The position numbers were made by a program, and so were the translations under genes. The notes beneath the pieces were generated by a model. That model made no database searches. It saw only the letters and a list, made by a program, of their open reading frames with translations, and was not told the DNA's origin. From Mycolicibacterium parafortuitum (GTDB lineage Bacteria > Actinomycetota > Actinomycetes > Mycobacteriales > Mycobacteriaceae), in NCBI RefSeq assembly GCF_010725485.1, contig NZ_AP022598.1, positions 558,001 to 622,000 on the forward strand: 64,000 nucleotides of DNA, given 5' to 3'. Shown one piece after another: positions 36,321 to 44,910 of the stretch. Each line of letters starts with the position of its first letter. The first letter of the stretch is position 1.

Positions 36321-37526
36321 GTGCCGACGATGTCCGATGACGATGGCTCGTCCACCACTGAACATGCTGAAGATCAACGTCTTTCGATCGGCCTGCTCGC
36401 TGAGTCCCGCAAACCCGGCGAACGCCGGTTGCCGATCCACCCGGCGCACCTGAGCCGGATCGATCGTGCCGTGGCCCCGCAGGTCTTCCTCGAGCACGGC
36501 TATGGCTCGCGCTTCGGAGCGACCGATGAGGCCCTGTCGGCCCACGTGGGTGGCATCCGCACCCGGCAGGAACTGATCGCCGACTGCGATGTCATCCTGC
36601 TCCCGAAGGTCCAGGCCGAAGATCTCGCGGAATGTCGGACAGGACAGATCATCTGGGGGTGGCCGCACTGTGTGCAGGACACCGACCTGACGCAGGTGGC
36701 CATCGACCGCAAACTGACTTTGATCGCGTTCGAGGCGATGAACCACTGGCGTCCCGACGGCGGGTTCAGCCTGCACGTGTTCCACAAGAACAACGAGCTC
36801 GCCGGGTACTGCTCGGTCCTTCACGCCACCCAGCTGACCGGCGTCACCGGCAGCTACGGACGCCGGCTGAGCGCCGCGGTCCTGGGCTTCGGCTCGACTG
36901 CGCGCGGTGCGGTGACCGCACTCAACGCCCTCGGTGTCGACGACGTGCACGTGCTCACCAACCGCGACGCCGCGGCAGTCGGATCACCGATCCACTCCAC
37001 TCAGATCTCACAGATGGGGCGCGATCCGGATGCGCCGGACCGAACCTGGGCGGACACGCCCGACGGGCGCATCCCGGTCGCCGTGTTCCTCTCCGACAAG
37101 GACATCGTCGTCAACTGTGTCCTCCAGGACCCGAACGCGCCGCTGACCTTCGTGACCGAAGACGATCTGACCGCGTTCGCGCCGCGCAGCCTGATCATCG
37201 ACGTCTCGTGCGACGTGGGGATGGGTTTCTCCTGGGCCACCCCCACCTCGTTCGCCCACCCGATCGTCGAGTTGCCGCACGGCCCGCTGTACTACGCGGT
37301 TGACCACAGCCCGTCGTATCTGTGGGATTCAGCGACCTGGGAGATCAGCGAGGCGTTGCTCCCCCACCTGGTACCACTGCTCGAGGGCCCAGCCACCTGG
37401 GACGTCACCCCGACCCTGCGCCGCGCGATCGAGATCCGTGACGGCGTCGTGCTCAACGAGGACATTCTGTCGTTCCAGCACCGCCGTCACACGCCACCCC
37501 ACGAGGTCTCTGACGCCGGCCGGTGA
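36321..37526 (+). CDS. Alanine dehydrogenase / N5-(carboxyethyl)ornithine synthase-like NAD(P) enzyme
   Basis: This 401-aa protein has an AlaDH/PNT N-terminal fold (LSIGLLAESRKPGERRLPIHP) and a nucleotide-binding domain with AVLGFGSTARGAV (~190-202) in place of the usual GxGxxG. GYCSVLHATQLTGVTGSYGRRL resembles carboxyethylornithine synthase rather than classical Ald. The likely chemistry is NAD(P)H-dependent reductive amination or condensation; the substrate is unclear. GAGG is 5 bp before GTG 36321; ATG 36330 is the alternative start. Confidence 0.75.
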   Translation: MPTMSDDDGSSTTEHAEDQRLSIGLLAESRKPGERRLPIHPAHLSRIDRAVAPQVFLEHGYGSRFGATDEALSAHVGGIRTRQELIADCDVILLPKVQAEDLAECRTGQIIWGWPHCVQDTDLTQVAIDRKLTLIAFEAMNHWRPDGGFSLHVFHKNNELAGYCSVLHATQLTGVTGSYGRRLSAAVLGFGSTARGAVTALNALGVDDVHVLTNRDAAAVGSPIHSTQISQMGRDPDAPDRTWADTPDGRIPVAVFLSDKDIVVNCVLQDPNAPLTFVTEDDLTAFAPRSLIIDVSCDVGMGFSWATPTSFAHPIVELPHGPLYYAVDHSPSYLWDSATWEISEALLPHLVPLLEGPATWDVTPTLRRAIEIRDGVVLNEDILSFQHRRHTPPHEVSDAGR

Positions 37527-37557
37527 ACCTCATCGGCGAGAACGACGCCCGCGACGG

Positions 37558-38727
37558 TCATCGCCCCATGCGCCGTTCCGCCAGCAGTCCAGCGGCCAAC
37601 TGGATGTACCCGTCGGCGACCACCGGCCATGCCATCGCCACAGCCAGTTCGCGCGCCGCCGAAGCCATCGTCCCCGCGAGCCGCGGCTGCGTCAGAACCC
37701 GGCGAAGCGCAGCGGTCAGCGCTTCCGGGTCACCGTGCGGGACCAGGATGCCTGCACCGTCACGCAAGAGCTCGACCGCATGCGGGAATGCGGTCGCAAC
37801 CACAGGTCTGCCGCTGGCGACCGCATCCACGAGAACACCCGACGTCACCTGATCGGTCGAATCGTAGGGCAACACGATCACCGCGGCACCTTGAATCAGT
37901 GCTGACAGCGACGTTCTGTCCAGGTAGCGGCCGTCGAAAGTCACCGAGTCGGTGAGACCGCCGGCGCGGACCTGTTCGACGAGGCTTTCTCGATACGATT
38001 CACCCTCGCGCACCAGGACTTTCGGATGCGTCTGCCCAGCGACCACGTACCGGGGACGGCCAGGGACGTTGAGCAGTGACGGCATCACACCGATGACATG
38101 TTCGATGCCCTTCCCCGGGCCCAGTAACCCGAACGACAGGATGACCGGCCGGCTGGCTCGCTTCAGCCGTGGCTGAGAAGGCAGCACCGCGCCGTGCGGG
38201 ATCACGACCACCTTGCGGCGGTCCGCGCCGTAATCACGGCACAGCCGTTCGCGGGCCACCTCCGTCATCACAACGACCCGGTCGGTCAGGGCCACCACCT
38301 GTTCTAGAACCCACTTTTGTTGTGGCTCAGGGCTTTCCAATACGGTATGCGCGATCGCCATCGCAGGGACCCGCAAACCCCGGAGAATCGTCAGCAGCTC
38401 GTCGCCGTCGGCACCACCGTAGAGTCCGTACTGGTGCTGGATCACCGCGACTTCACAACTGTTGAGCGACTCGGCGCAGCCGGCGGCCGACAGCGACGAT
38501 CCGTTGACCAACTCCCCGATCACCCGCGGCTCCGACGACTCTGCGCCATCGGCGATTCGCACGATCGCGACCTCGGCGCCACGTCCACTCAGCGCCGTTG
38601 TCAGTGCGGAGGCGAAGGTCGCGAGCCCGCACGGGGTAGGAGGAAAGCTACTCAGCAATCCGAAGCGGATTGTGCCGGAGGCCCACCGACGCGGCGTCGG
38701 CCCGAGCATGGATTCGAAAGTGGGCAT
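37558..38727 (-). CDS. GT4-family glycosyltransferase, copy 2
   Basis: Translation from ATG 38727 gives 389 aa; an upstream in-frame start at 38817 is less likely. It is closely similar to the GT4 at 30988-32121 throughout: PPTPCGLATFASALTTAL, VIQHQYGLYGGADGDEL, GLLGPGKGIEHVIG, YDSTDQVTSGVLVDAVASGRPVV. It is a retaining GT-B glycosyltransferase, donor unknown. Unlike copy 1 it has no toroid or GH130 partner. With the desaturase pair it points to a local duplication. Confidence 0.88.
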   Translation of the reverse strand: MPTFESMLGPTPRRWASGTIRFGLLSSFPPTPCGLATFASALTTALSGRGAEVAIVRIADGAESSEPRVIGELVNGSSLSAAGCAESLNSCEVAVIQHQYGLYGGADGDELLTILRGLRVPAMAIAHTVLESPEPQQKWVLEQVVALTDRVVVMTEVARERLCRDYGADRRKVVVIPHGAVLPSQPRLKRASRPVILSFGLLGPGKGIEHVIGVMPSLLNVPGRPRYVVAGQTHPKVLVREGESYRESLVEQVRAGGLTDSVTFDGRYLDRTSLSALIQGAAVIVLPYDSTDQVTSGVLVDAVASGRPVVATAFPHAVELLRDGAGILVPHGDPEALTAALRRVLTQPRLAGTMASAARELAVAMAWPVVADGYIQLAAGLLAERRMGR

Positions 38728-38917
38728 CGGGTTCACAGACAATCCAGACGGCCGATTGGTACCGGCGCGTCGGCGTGAGCGGTTGCTCGTCGAGATCAGC
38801 CATCTCGGCTGAAACATCCCGGATCGGCTGGGTTCCCAATAACTTCGAGGTTACACCGACCAAGGCGTAGGCTGAACCTTGTTGGGACCATTCAGGACCC
38901 ATGATGAAGGGTCGACC

Positions 38918-39055
38918 ATGTCTGACAAGTCCCCGCGGCAAGCCATGTCAAAGAAATCCGGAAAATCTTTGAAGGAAAAGCGGGCCGAAAAGCACGCCAA
39001 ATCCGAAGCCAGGTCTTCGGCGGCAGATTCGCTCTTCGAGAACAAGAAGCGCTGA
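38918..39055 (+). CDS. Small Lys-rich basic protein, 45 aa
   Basis: GAAGGG lies 6 bp before ATG 38918. The peptide (MSDKSPRQAMSKKSGKSLKE ... SLFENKKR) is very basic and low in hydrophobic residues, probably disordered or a nucleic-acid-binding helix. Similar short proteins recur in mycobacteria, in my recollection. It converges on cspA across a hairpin terminator. Confidence 0.65.
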   Translation: MSDKSPRQAMSKKSGKSLKEKRAEKHAKSEARSSAADSLFENKKR

Positions 39056-39099
39056 GAGAATCGGCTCTACCCGCCGAAGACCTCACGCTCCACAGCGAA

Positions 39100-39136
39100 T
39101 TCGTGGGCCGATGGAATAACTCCACCGGCCCACGAA
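39100..39136. terminator. Hairpin between the 45-aa gene and cspA
   Basis: Arms TTCGTGGGCCGATGGA (39100-39115) and TCCACCGGCCCACGAA (39121-39136) pair over 16 bp with one mismatch and a 5-base loop. No T-run follows in either direction. It lies between convergent genes and closely resembles the terminator of the second csp gene. Confidence 0.6.
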
Positions 39137-39153
39137 TCGTGTTACGAAGACTG

Positions 39154-39357
39154 TTAGATCGCCGAAACTCCAACGGCCTGCGGGCCCTTGGCGCCCTGTT
39201 CGATCTCGAACTGCACGCGCTGATTCTCGTCGAGCGAGCGGAAACCGCTGCCGCTGATCGAGGAGTAATGGACGAACACGTCTTCCGACGCGTTGTCGGG
39301 GGCGATGAAGCCGAAGCCCTTTTCGCCGTTGAACCACTTCACAGTTCCCTGTGCCAT
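39154..39357 (-). CDS. cspA: Cold-shock protein, copy 1
   Basis: This 67-aa single cold-shock domain starts [23 protein letters not shown]1 (KGFGFIAP) and RNP2 (DVFVHYS) are present. It binds single-stranded RNA/DNA as a chaperone. GAAAGAAG lies upstream of ATG 39357. The length equals mycobacterial CspA. It has its own ~100-bp leader before the upstream gene and a hairpin after the stop. A paralogue is at 42851-43054. Confidence 0.96.
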   Translation of the reverse strand: MAQGTVKWFNGEKGFGFIAPDNASEDVFVHYSSISGSGFRSLDENQRVQFEIEQGAKGPQAVGVSAI

Positions 39358-39455
39358 ACTTTTTCCAACTTCTTTCATTTCCAACAGATGTCGAGACCGA
39401 CACCTGCACTTACGGTAACACGACGATGCGCGTGCACCGAATTATCAATTCGCCC

Positions 39456-39941
39456 TTAAGCTTTGACGGCTTCCAGCGGACACCATTGGGCGCTCTCCGC
39501 CCGCGCGACATCCATGACGACCCGCGCCGTCTCGAACAGCCGGTCGTCGCCCTGGCCGCTGAATGTCGGCAGTCCCGCCGCGGCTCGCACGACTATCGAG
39601 CCCAGCGCCTGTGATGTCAGGCTCGGGATCACCAGCAACCGCACGCACGCGTCGCGGCCCGCGATCACCATCAGCCGGGGACGTCGATGCGCCGCATCCG
39701 GAAGCTTCGAGCCGGTGGCGATCCACTGCAGATCGAAGTGACCGTCGGTCGCCGTCCAGTTCAGCCGGATGTCGACGATCTCGCCCAGCGGCTTGTGCAG
39801 CGCGCCGACCAGGTCGGGAAGCTCCGAGGCGATCGACCCCGAATGCGGCCACCACGCGCCATCGATGACACCGCCCAACGTCTCACACAGGGTGAGCCGG
39901 ATCGGCCGACTGGCCCGGCGTGAACCCGCGACCCCGTTCAC
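39456..39941 (-). CDS. DUF5994-like mycobacterial protein
   Basis: This 161-aa soluble protein with LTLCETLGGVIDGAWWPHSG near the N-terminus matches the DUF5994 family, common in mycobacteria and of unknown function. GTG 39941 overlaps the stop of the 46-aa gene upstream (4 bp), so they are coupled. No signal peptide or catalytic motif is seen. Confidence 0.8.
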   Translation of the reverse strand: MNGVAGSRRASRPIRLTLCETLGGVIDGAWWPHSGSIASELPDLVGALHKPLGEIVDIRLNWTATDGHFDLQWIATGSKLPDAAHRRPRLMVIAGRDACVRLLVIPSLTSQALGSIVVRAAAGLPTFSGQGDDRLFETARVVMDVARAESAQWCPLEAVKA

Positions 39942-40078
39942 TGCGCCCCCGCACCCCGTGGCGCGGTCCGCTTCGGCGCATCGGAGAACACCGGCGCCTG
40001 CACCGGCTCATTCGAACGAGTATCGGTGTTCAGAACCTGCGGGATGGGCAGGTGGGAGAACAATTCAGAGGAGTCCAT
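39938..40078 (-). CDS. 46-aa microprotein, MDSSELFSH family, copy 1
   Basis: ATG 40078 gives MDSSELFSHLPIPQVL ... APVFSDAPKRTAPRGAGAQ. A second 46-aa protein at 43228-43368 shares MDSSELFSH, the PVFSDxP block and the terminal Gln. It is probably disordered. It is translationally coupled to the DUF5994 gene and lies upstream of cspA on the same strand. No function is known to me. Confidence 0.7.
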   Translation of the reverse strand: MDSSELFSHLPIPQVLNTDTRSNEPVQAPVFSDAPKRTAPRGAGAQ

Positions 40079-40226
40079 AAACAATCTTTTGGGTGGTACG
40101 GGTCACCCCGTACGACGGTCCGCGCGAAGTTCATCGCGTCGTGGGCTGAGAACATTCACGAAGGGAACCGGTAGAAAGGGCTGCGTACGTGAAACGGCCT
40201 GACCCCCACAGTACACGCACAGGGGC

Positions 40227-42641
40227 CTACGCGGCGACTATTCGCCCTTCGGAGGTGCCCTCACCTGCGGCGGCGCGGGTCGGGAGCTCGATCGTCAGCT
40301 CCTCGATCGTGATCGCGCCCCACGAGTAGTAGTTGATGAACTTCGCGGTCGAGGTGACGATCTGCACGGTCACCGACTGGCCGGGCCGCAACGTGTGCGC
40401 GATCGGCTCGAGCGAGAACGACGCGGTGCGGCTGGTGCCGTCCAGGGTCACCGGGATCGGGGTCGCGTGGTTGCCGAGCACCAATCCCGTTGTGTCGTCC
40501 ACGATCTGGGCATAGACGTGCTTGGCGGTGCCGTCGCCGGTGTAGGTGATCGTGACCTCAGGCGCGCCGACGAGGTGGGTCAGTTCGGACGCCTCGGGGA
40601 TCTGCAGGTTCACCGAGTTGTAGGCGGCGGCCGCCGACGGCAGGCCCAGCAGCGTGGCGATGAGGCCGCGCGTGATGATCAGCGGGTTCGGGCCGGAGCC
40701 GAACAGCGCCGGGATGATCGGCATCACCCGGCTGTCCTCCTCGCGGGTCACCACGATCGGCGCCGACGCGGCCGCCGGGTAGGTGTCGTCGCTGAACCAG
40801 TCGCCGTTTTGGTCGACCCATTCGAACTGCGGTCCGGTGTCGGTGTCCTCGTTGCCCTTGACGTAGCGGTCCAGCCAGTCGAGGGTGCGGGCGATGACGA
40901 CCTCACCGTCGTTGAAGTCGCTCAGGCACGCGCCGTGGCCGCCGCAGTACCAGATCACCTTCGTCGTGGTGCCGGCCTCGATCAGATCCAGCGCGTTGCG
41001 GTGCGCCTGGTCCAGGGTGAACAGGGTGTCCACCGTGCCCTGGATCAGCAGTGTCGGGGCGGTGATGTCCTTGATCTGGTCGCCGAAGCTCAGGCTGTTG
41101 ACCAGCTCGATGTCGGCCGGATCGGCGATGCCGAACAGCACCCCCTGGATCGCGACCGGGAAGATCCTCGGATGCTCACGGGCGAACGTCAGCGCCAGCA
41201 CGCCGGGCAGGATGGTGCCCCAGCTGCTGTTGACCGCACCGCGCGGGAACAGCACGTCGACCAGGTTGTTCCACGCGATCGTCGGGACGAGCGCGTCGAC
41301 GCGGTGATCGATTGCCGCCGTGGCCAATTGGATCCCACCACCGTAGGAGGCACCGGTCATGCCGATCCGGGGGTCGTTTTCGGCGTCGAGCTGCACCTCG
41401 GGCAGGGTGGCCAGGAAGCTGATGATGTGCGACATGTCCCGGCCTTCCAGGTCGGGTGAGTTCAGGTGCATGACGCCCTCGGAGCGCCACTCCCCCCGCG
41501 GATCCCACGTGACGACGTTGTAGCCGTTCTGCCGCAGCGTGCCGATCCCGATCACGTCGGTGGGCAGGAAGCTGTCCTTGGGAAGTTCCAGCGCGGTCGA
41601 TCCCGGTAGCCCCAGGCCGGGTCCGTTGAGGATGGTGGGCGCGGTCTCGCCGGCCTGTAATCCCTTGGCGGGCATGAAGTTCACGAAGATCCGGGTGCCG
41701 TCGAAGGACGTGACCCGGTAGTTGCGGGCCCGCGGTGCGCCCGGCGGCGCGAAGTGGTCGATCGGGAACCCGATCACCGGGTGCAGGATGTCCCCGACGA
41801 ACGGGAGCACGTGGATGAACCCGACGATCGGGGTGATCACCAGCGGGCCGAGCACCGGGATGTTCTGCAGCCACTCCAGCGGCGGCGTCCACTCCTCGAC
41901 CGTGACGCCGGTCGGGATCGGGTACGGCGCCGAGCCGGCCTCGGCCAGGCTGCTGGCCACCTGCGCGCCGACGGCGGTCGGGGATTCGTTGGTGCTCTCG
42001 CGGCCCGCGGCCAGCACCGAGGACACCAGGGTGGCCAGCGTCGGCAGGACCGGATCGCCCGAGTCGCCCGCGGGCTCCGGCGCTTTCGGATTGGCCAGCT
42101 CCGTGGTGACGGTCTGGGGGCCGGGTTCGGCGCCCGGCGCGTCGTCGGGGACCACCGCGGGCTTCTGCGGGACGGACGGCGGGGCTTCGGCGACAGCCTC
42201 GCTGCCAACCGTCGACGCTTCGTCGGGTGCGTCGACCGGCGTCTCGTCGACGGGTTCGACGGCGGGGGCCTCCTCGGCCGACTCGTCTTCCGCGGATTCG
42301 TCGGCGGCTGGCGTATCAACGGCCCGTCCCGAACCCTTGCCCGACCCCTTGCCCGAACCCTGGGTCGCGTCCTCGGCACCAGTGGTGTCGCCGGTGCCGG
42401 TTCGGCCGACAGTCGCTGGCCCGGTGGCCTCGCTGTCGGCGCCGCGCCGCGCGCTGGGCTTCGCCGGTGTGCGGGACTCGGTCGACGATTCCGACGACCG
42501 AGACGTGGAGACCGAATCCTTGGATCCCGACCCGGCGCTGTCGTCGGCAGCTGCGGCGCCCGCTCCCGCGAGCAGGGCCACGCCGATTCCCAACGCGGCC
42601 GCCAACCCGCCGACCCGCCCCACGTATGTCCCCGCGTTCAT
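40227..42641 (-). CDS. Secreted CocE/S15-like alpha/beta hydrolase with Ser/Glu-rich stalk
   Basis: This ~804-aa protein from ATG 42641 has a signal-like helix (GRVGGLAAALGIGVALLAGAG) and then ~180 residues of Ser/Thr/Glu/Pro-rich low complexity. The alpha/beta-hydrolase domain carries nucleophile GASYGGG, DPRG (oxyanion region) and a late acid/His region (GTVDTLFTLDQAH; CGGHGACLSD). A ~120-aa C-terminal beta domain (VTITYTGDG ... VTVQIVTS) resembles the X-Pro dipeptidyl peptidase C-domain. It probably cleaves an ester or amide outside the cell. Its N-terminus closely parallels that of the protein at 58413-60209. Confidence 0.82.
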   Translation of the reverse strand: MNAGTYVGRVGGLAAALGIGVALLAGAGAAAADDSAGSGSKDSVSTSRSSESSTESRTPAKPSARRGADSEATGPATVGRTGTGDTTGAEDATQGSGKGSGKGSGRAVDTPAADESAEDESAEEAPAVEPVDETPVDAPDEASTVGSEAVAEAPPSVPQKPAVVPDDAPGAEPGPQTVTTELANPKAPEPAGDSGDPVLPTLATLVSSVLAAGRESTNESPTAVGAQVASSLAEAGSAPYPIPTGVTVEEWTPPLEWLQNIPVLGPLVITPIVGFIHVLPFVGDILHPVIGFPIDHFAPPGAPRARNYRVTSFDGTRIFVNFMPAKGLQAGETAPTILNGPGLGLPGSTALELPKDSFLPTDVIGIGTLRQNGYNVVTWDPRGEWRSEGVMHLNSPDLEGRDMSHIISFLATLPEVQLDAENDPRIGMTGASYGGGIQLATAAIDHRVDALVPTIAWNNLVDVLFPRGAVNSSWGTILPGVLALTFAREHPRIFPVAIQGVLFGIADPADIELVNSLSFGDQIKDITAPTLLIQGTVDTLFTLDQAHRNALDLIEAGTTTKVIWYCGGHGACLSDFNDGEVVIARTLDWLDRYVKGNEDTDTGPQFEWVDQNGDWFSDDTYPAAASAPIVVTREEDSRVMPIIPALFGSGPNPLIITRGLIATLLGLPSAAAAYNSVNLQIPEASELTHLVGAPEVTITYTGDGTAKHVYAQIVDDTTGLVLGNHATPIPVTLDGTSRTASFSLEPIAHTLRPGQSVTVQIVTSTAKFINYYSWGAITIEELTIELPTRAAAGEGTSEGRIVAA

Positions 42642-42803
42642 GGACTCAATGTCTACCCTGCGCAAACCGGGTGGCGGAAGACTTGCGCGGAATTTCTTAC
42701 CGATGAGTCAGTTAGATGGGGTAACGCCTACTGATTCCCTGCCCGAACTCGGAACTCACAACCGATTCCGTGGCCTAGCTCCCGGAATCGGGCTCAAACA
42801 AAA

Positions 42804-42837
42804 CGTGGGCCGGTAGGAGTTCTCCTACCGGCCCACG
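42804..42837 (-). terminator. Rho-independent terminator of the second csp gene
   Basis: Perfect 16-base arms CGTGGGCCGGTAGGAG (42804-42819) and CTCCTACCGGCCCACG (42822-42837) are followed on the minus strand by TTTTGTTT. It lies 13 bp after the csp stop. Confidence 0.88.
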
Positions 42838-42850
42838 CTGTTAAGTCTTG

Positions 42851-43054
42851 TCAGATTGCGCTGACCCGAACGGCCTGCGGCCCCTTGTTGCCCTGCTCGA
42901 CCTCGAACTCGACACGCTGGTTTTCTTCCAGCGAGCGGTATCCGGATCCACTGATCTCCGAGTAATGGACGAAGACATCCTTCGAGCCGTCATCGGGGGC
43001 GATGAAGCCGAAGCCCTTTTCGCCGTTGAACCACTTCACAGTTCCCTGCGTCAT
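42851..43054 (-). CDS. cspA: Cold-shock protein, copy 2
   Basis: This 67-aa cold-shock domain starts [20 protein letters not shown], with RNP1 and RNP2 (DVFVHYSEI). It differs from copy 1 at about a fifth of positions. AGAGAAG precedes ATG 43054, and both csp leaders share AAAAGTATG at the start. A strong terminator follows. Confidence 0.96.
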   Translation of the reverse strand: MTQGTVKWFNGEKGFGFIAPDDGSKDVFVHYSEISGSGYRSLEENQRVEFEVEQGNKGPQAVRVSAI

Positions 43055-43227
43055 ACTTTTTTCTTCTCTCACTTTTGATCTGGATGTTCGGACACATCCG
43101 CAGGTCAGGCTAACACGCATATCCCCGAAGAACAGCCCGAACTTTTCCGAATCGCAACACAAGGGATCGAATCGGTTCGAATTCAAGAATGTCGACGGCG
43201 GCGGGAACCAAGATCAGCGGAATGCGT

Positions 43228-43368
43228 TCACTGCGTGGGCGAATCGCCCGGATGCCCCTTCTGGGGCAGGTCAGAGAAGACCGGCATGGCCACCGCCTCG
43301 TGCGAGTTGTCGCCGGGTGAACTGGGCTGGGCGGCCTGAGGGTGGGAGAACAGCTCAGACGAATCCAT
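43228..43368 (-). CDS. 46-aa microprotein, MDSSELFSH family, copy 2
   Basis: AAGGACGTACTC precedes ATG 43368, a good ribosome site. The peptide (MDSSELFSHPQAAQPS ... PVFSDLPQKGHPGDSPTQ) has the same length as the copy at 39938-40078 and the same conserved ends. It lies 173 bp upstream of the second csp gene on the same strand and is probably disordered. Confidence 0.75.
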   Translation of the reverse strand: MDSSELFSHPQAAQPSSPGDNSHEAVAMPVFSDLPQKGHPGDSPTQ

Positions 43369-43473
43369 GAGTACGTCCTTGAGGTTGCGGGGGTTTTCTG
43401 CCCCGTTGCTGGGAGCGAAAACGCGGAAGATCGCGTGTGGACACCGATCTGCCCCCGACATTACACACGCCCC

Positions 43474-44829
43474 CTAGGCATGCTTGTCGGCCGGACACGT
43501 CGCCGCGCGTCCCTCGGTGCATGGCGGCATCGCGTGCTTGGCGGTGACGCGGATCCGCGCACCGCGGCGGGGTTCGAAGATCACGGCTTTGAGCCTGCGT
43601 CGCTCGTCGGGCTCGGTCGTCGTGTCGAGGTCGACTCGGCGCAGGACTTCCCTTAGTACGACCCGGAATTCGGTCATCGCGAACGTCGCGCCGAGGCAGC
43701 GCCGGTTGCCGCCGCCGAACGGCAGATACGACGACGGGCTCAGCGTCGCGCCGAGCATGCGGTCCGGGTTGAACCGGTCGGCGTGCGGATAGATCCGGTC
43801 GTCACCGTGCACCAGCACCATGCCCGGCACCAGCATCACGCCCGCGGGCAACGAGTAGCCGGCCAACTCGACCGGTTCTTTGATCACGCGGCCGACGTCG
43901 AACACCACCGACCGGTTGCGCAGTGTCTCCTTGGCGACGGCGTCGAGGTACTCGTCGTCCCCGGTGCGCGCCGCGCGTACCGCCCTGGCCAGCACGTCCG
44001 GGTGGCGGGTCAGTCGTTCCAGCGCCCACGACAGGCCGGTCGCGGTCGTGTCGTGCCCGGCGACCAGCAGGGTGATGAGTTGGTCGCGGAGTTCTCGGTC
44101 GGTCATGCCGCCGGCGCGCACCAGCATCGACAGCGCATCGGTGCGCCGGGCGAGGTCGGGGTCGGCCCGGCGGTCCGCGATCTCGGCGTACATCAGCTCG
44201 TCAGCCCTGGTCAGAGCGCTCCGCAAGGACCGCCACGGACCCCGGCGCATGCTCTCCTCACTGGTCAGCGCCGAAGACTCCCAGGCGCCGACCCGCAGAA
44301 CGCGCGGGATCACGGTGCGCAGCGCGTTCAGCCGCGCCGGATCGCTGGTGCCGATCACGGTGCGCAGGATGATCTCGAGGGTGATCTCGGCCATTTTCGG
44401 TGCGGCCGGAAACGGCGTGCCGACCGGCCATCCGGCGATGTTGTCCGCGGCGATCTGCGCCATCACCGCGGCCTGGCCGGCCACCGCGTCGCGGGTGAAC
44501 GGCGCCAGCATCAGGCGGCGCCGGTCGCGGTGCACATCGCCGTCGACCACCAGCACCGAGGAGTCGCCGAGCAGACCCTTGAGCATCGAATTCGCTTCGC
44601 CCGCATGGAAGATGTCGGGGTCGCCGGCGAACACGGCCTTGATGTCGTTCGGATCGGTGAGATAGACGAGCGTGCCCATCCCGGCCACCCGCAGCGTGAA
44701 CGTCGATCCGAATCGCCGCCGGCATCGTGCGAGATAACGCGGACCGCATTTCAGCATCAGCACCGCCTGCGCCAGCTTCGGGAGCCGCGGGCCCGGGGGC
44801 AGTGACGTCGCCTTGGTAGAGCCCGTCAT
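43474..44829 (-). CDS. Cytochrome P450 (CYP138-like)
   Basis: This 451-aa protein has the I-helix AGHDTTATG (~250), ExxR in KETLR (~297), and the heme-binding loop PFGGGNRRCLGA with the ligand Cys (~385). Size and motif spacing fit mycobacterial CYP138/CYP136-type enzymes. It is a haem monooxygenase using an external ferredoxin, which is not encoded nearby. Substrate unknown. It is divergent from the MMPL transporter across ~80 bp, so the two may be co-regulated. Confidence 0.93.
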   Translation of the reverse strand: MTGSTKATSLPPGPRLPKLAQAVLMLKCGPRYLARCRRRFGSTFTLRVAGMGTLVYLTDPNDIKAVFAGDPDIFHAGEANSMLKGLLGDSSVLVVDGDVHRDRRRLMLAPFTRDAVAGQAAVMAQIAADNIAGWPVGTPFPAAPKMAEITLEIILRTVIGTSDPARLNALRTVIPRVLRVGAWESSALTSEESMRRGPWRSLRSALTRADELMYAEIADRRADPDLARRTDALSMLVRAGGMTDRELRDQLITLLVAGHDTTATGLSWALERLTRHPDVLARAVRAARTGDDEYLDAVAKETLRNRSVVFDVGRVIKEPVELAGYSLPAGVMLVPGMVLVHGDDRIYPHADRFNPDRMLGATLSPSSYLPFGGGNRRCLGATFAMTEFRVVLREVLRRVDLDTTTEPDERRRLKAVIFEPRRGARIRVTAKHAMPPCTEGRAATCPADKHA

Positions 44830-44910
44830 CGCCTCAGCCTACGAAGCCGTCGGCCAGATCACAGGGCTATCTGCGCGTAGAACGTCCCCCACCCGGGAAA
44901 TGGAGTGCAC

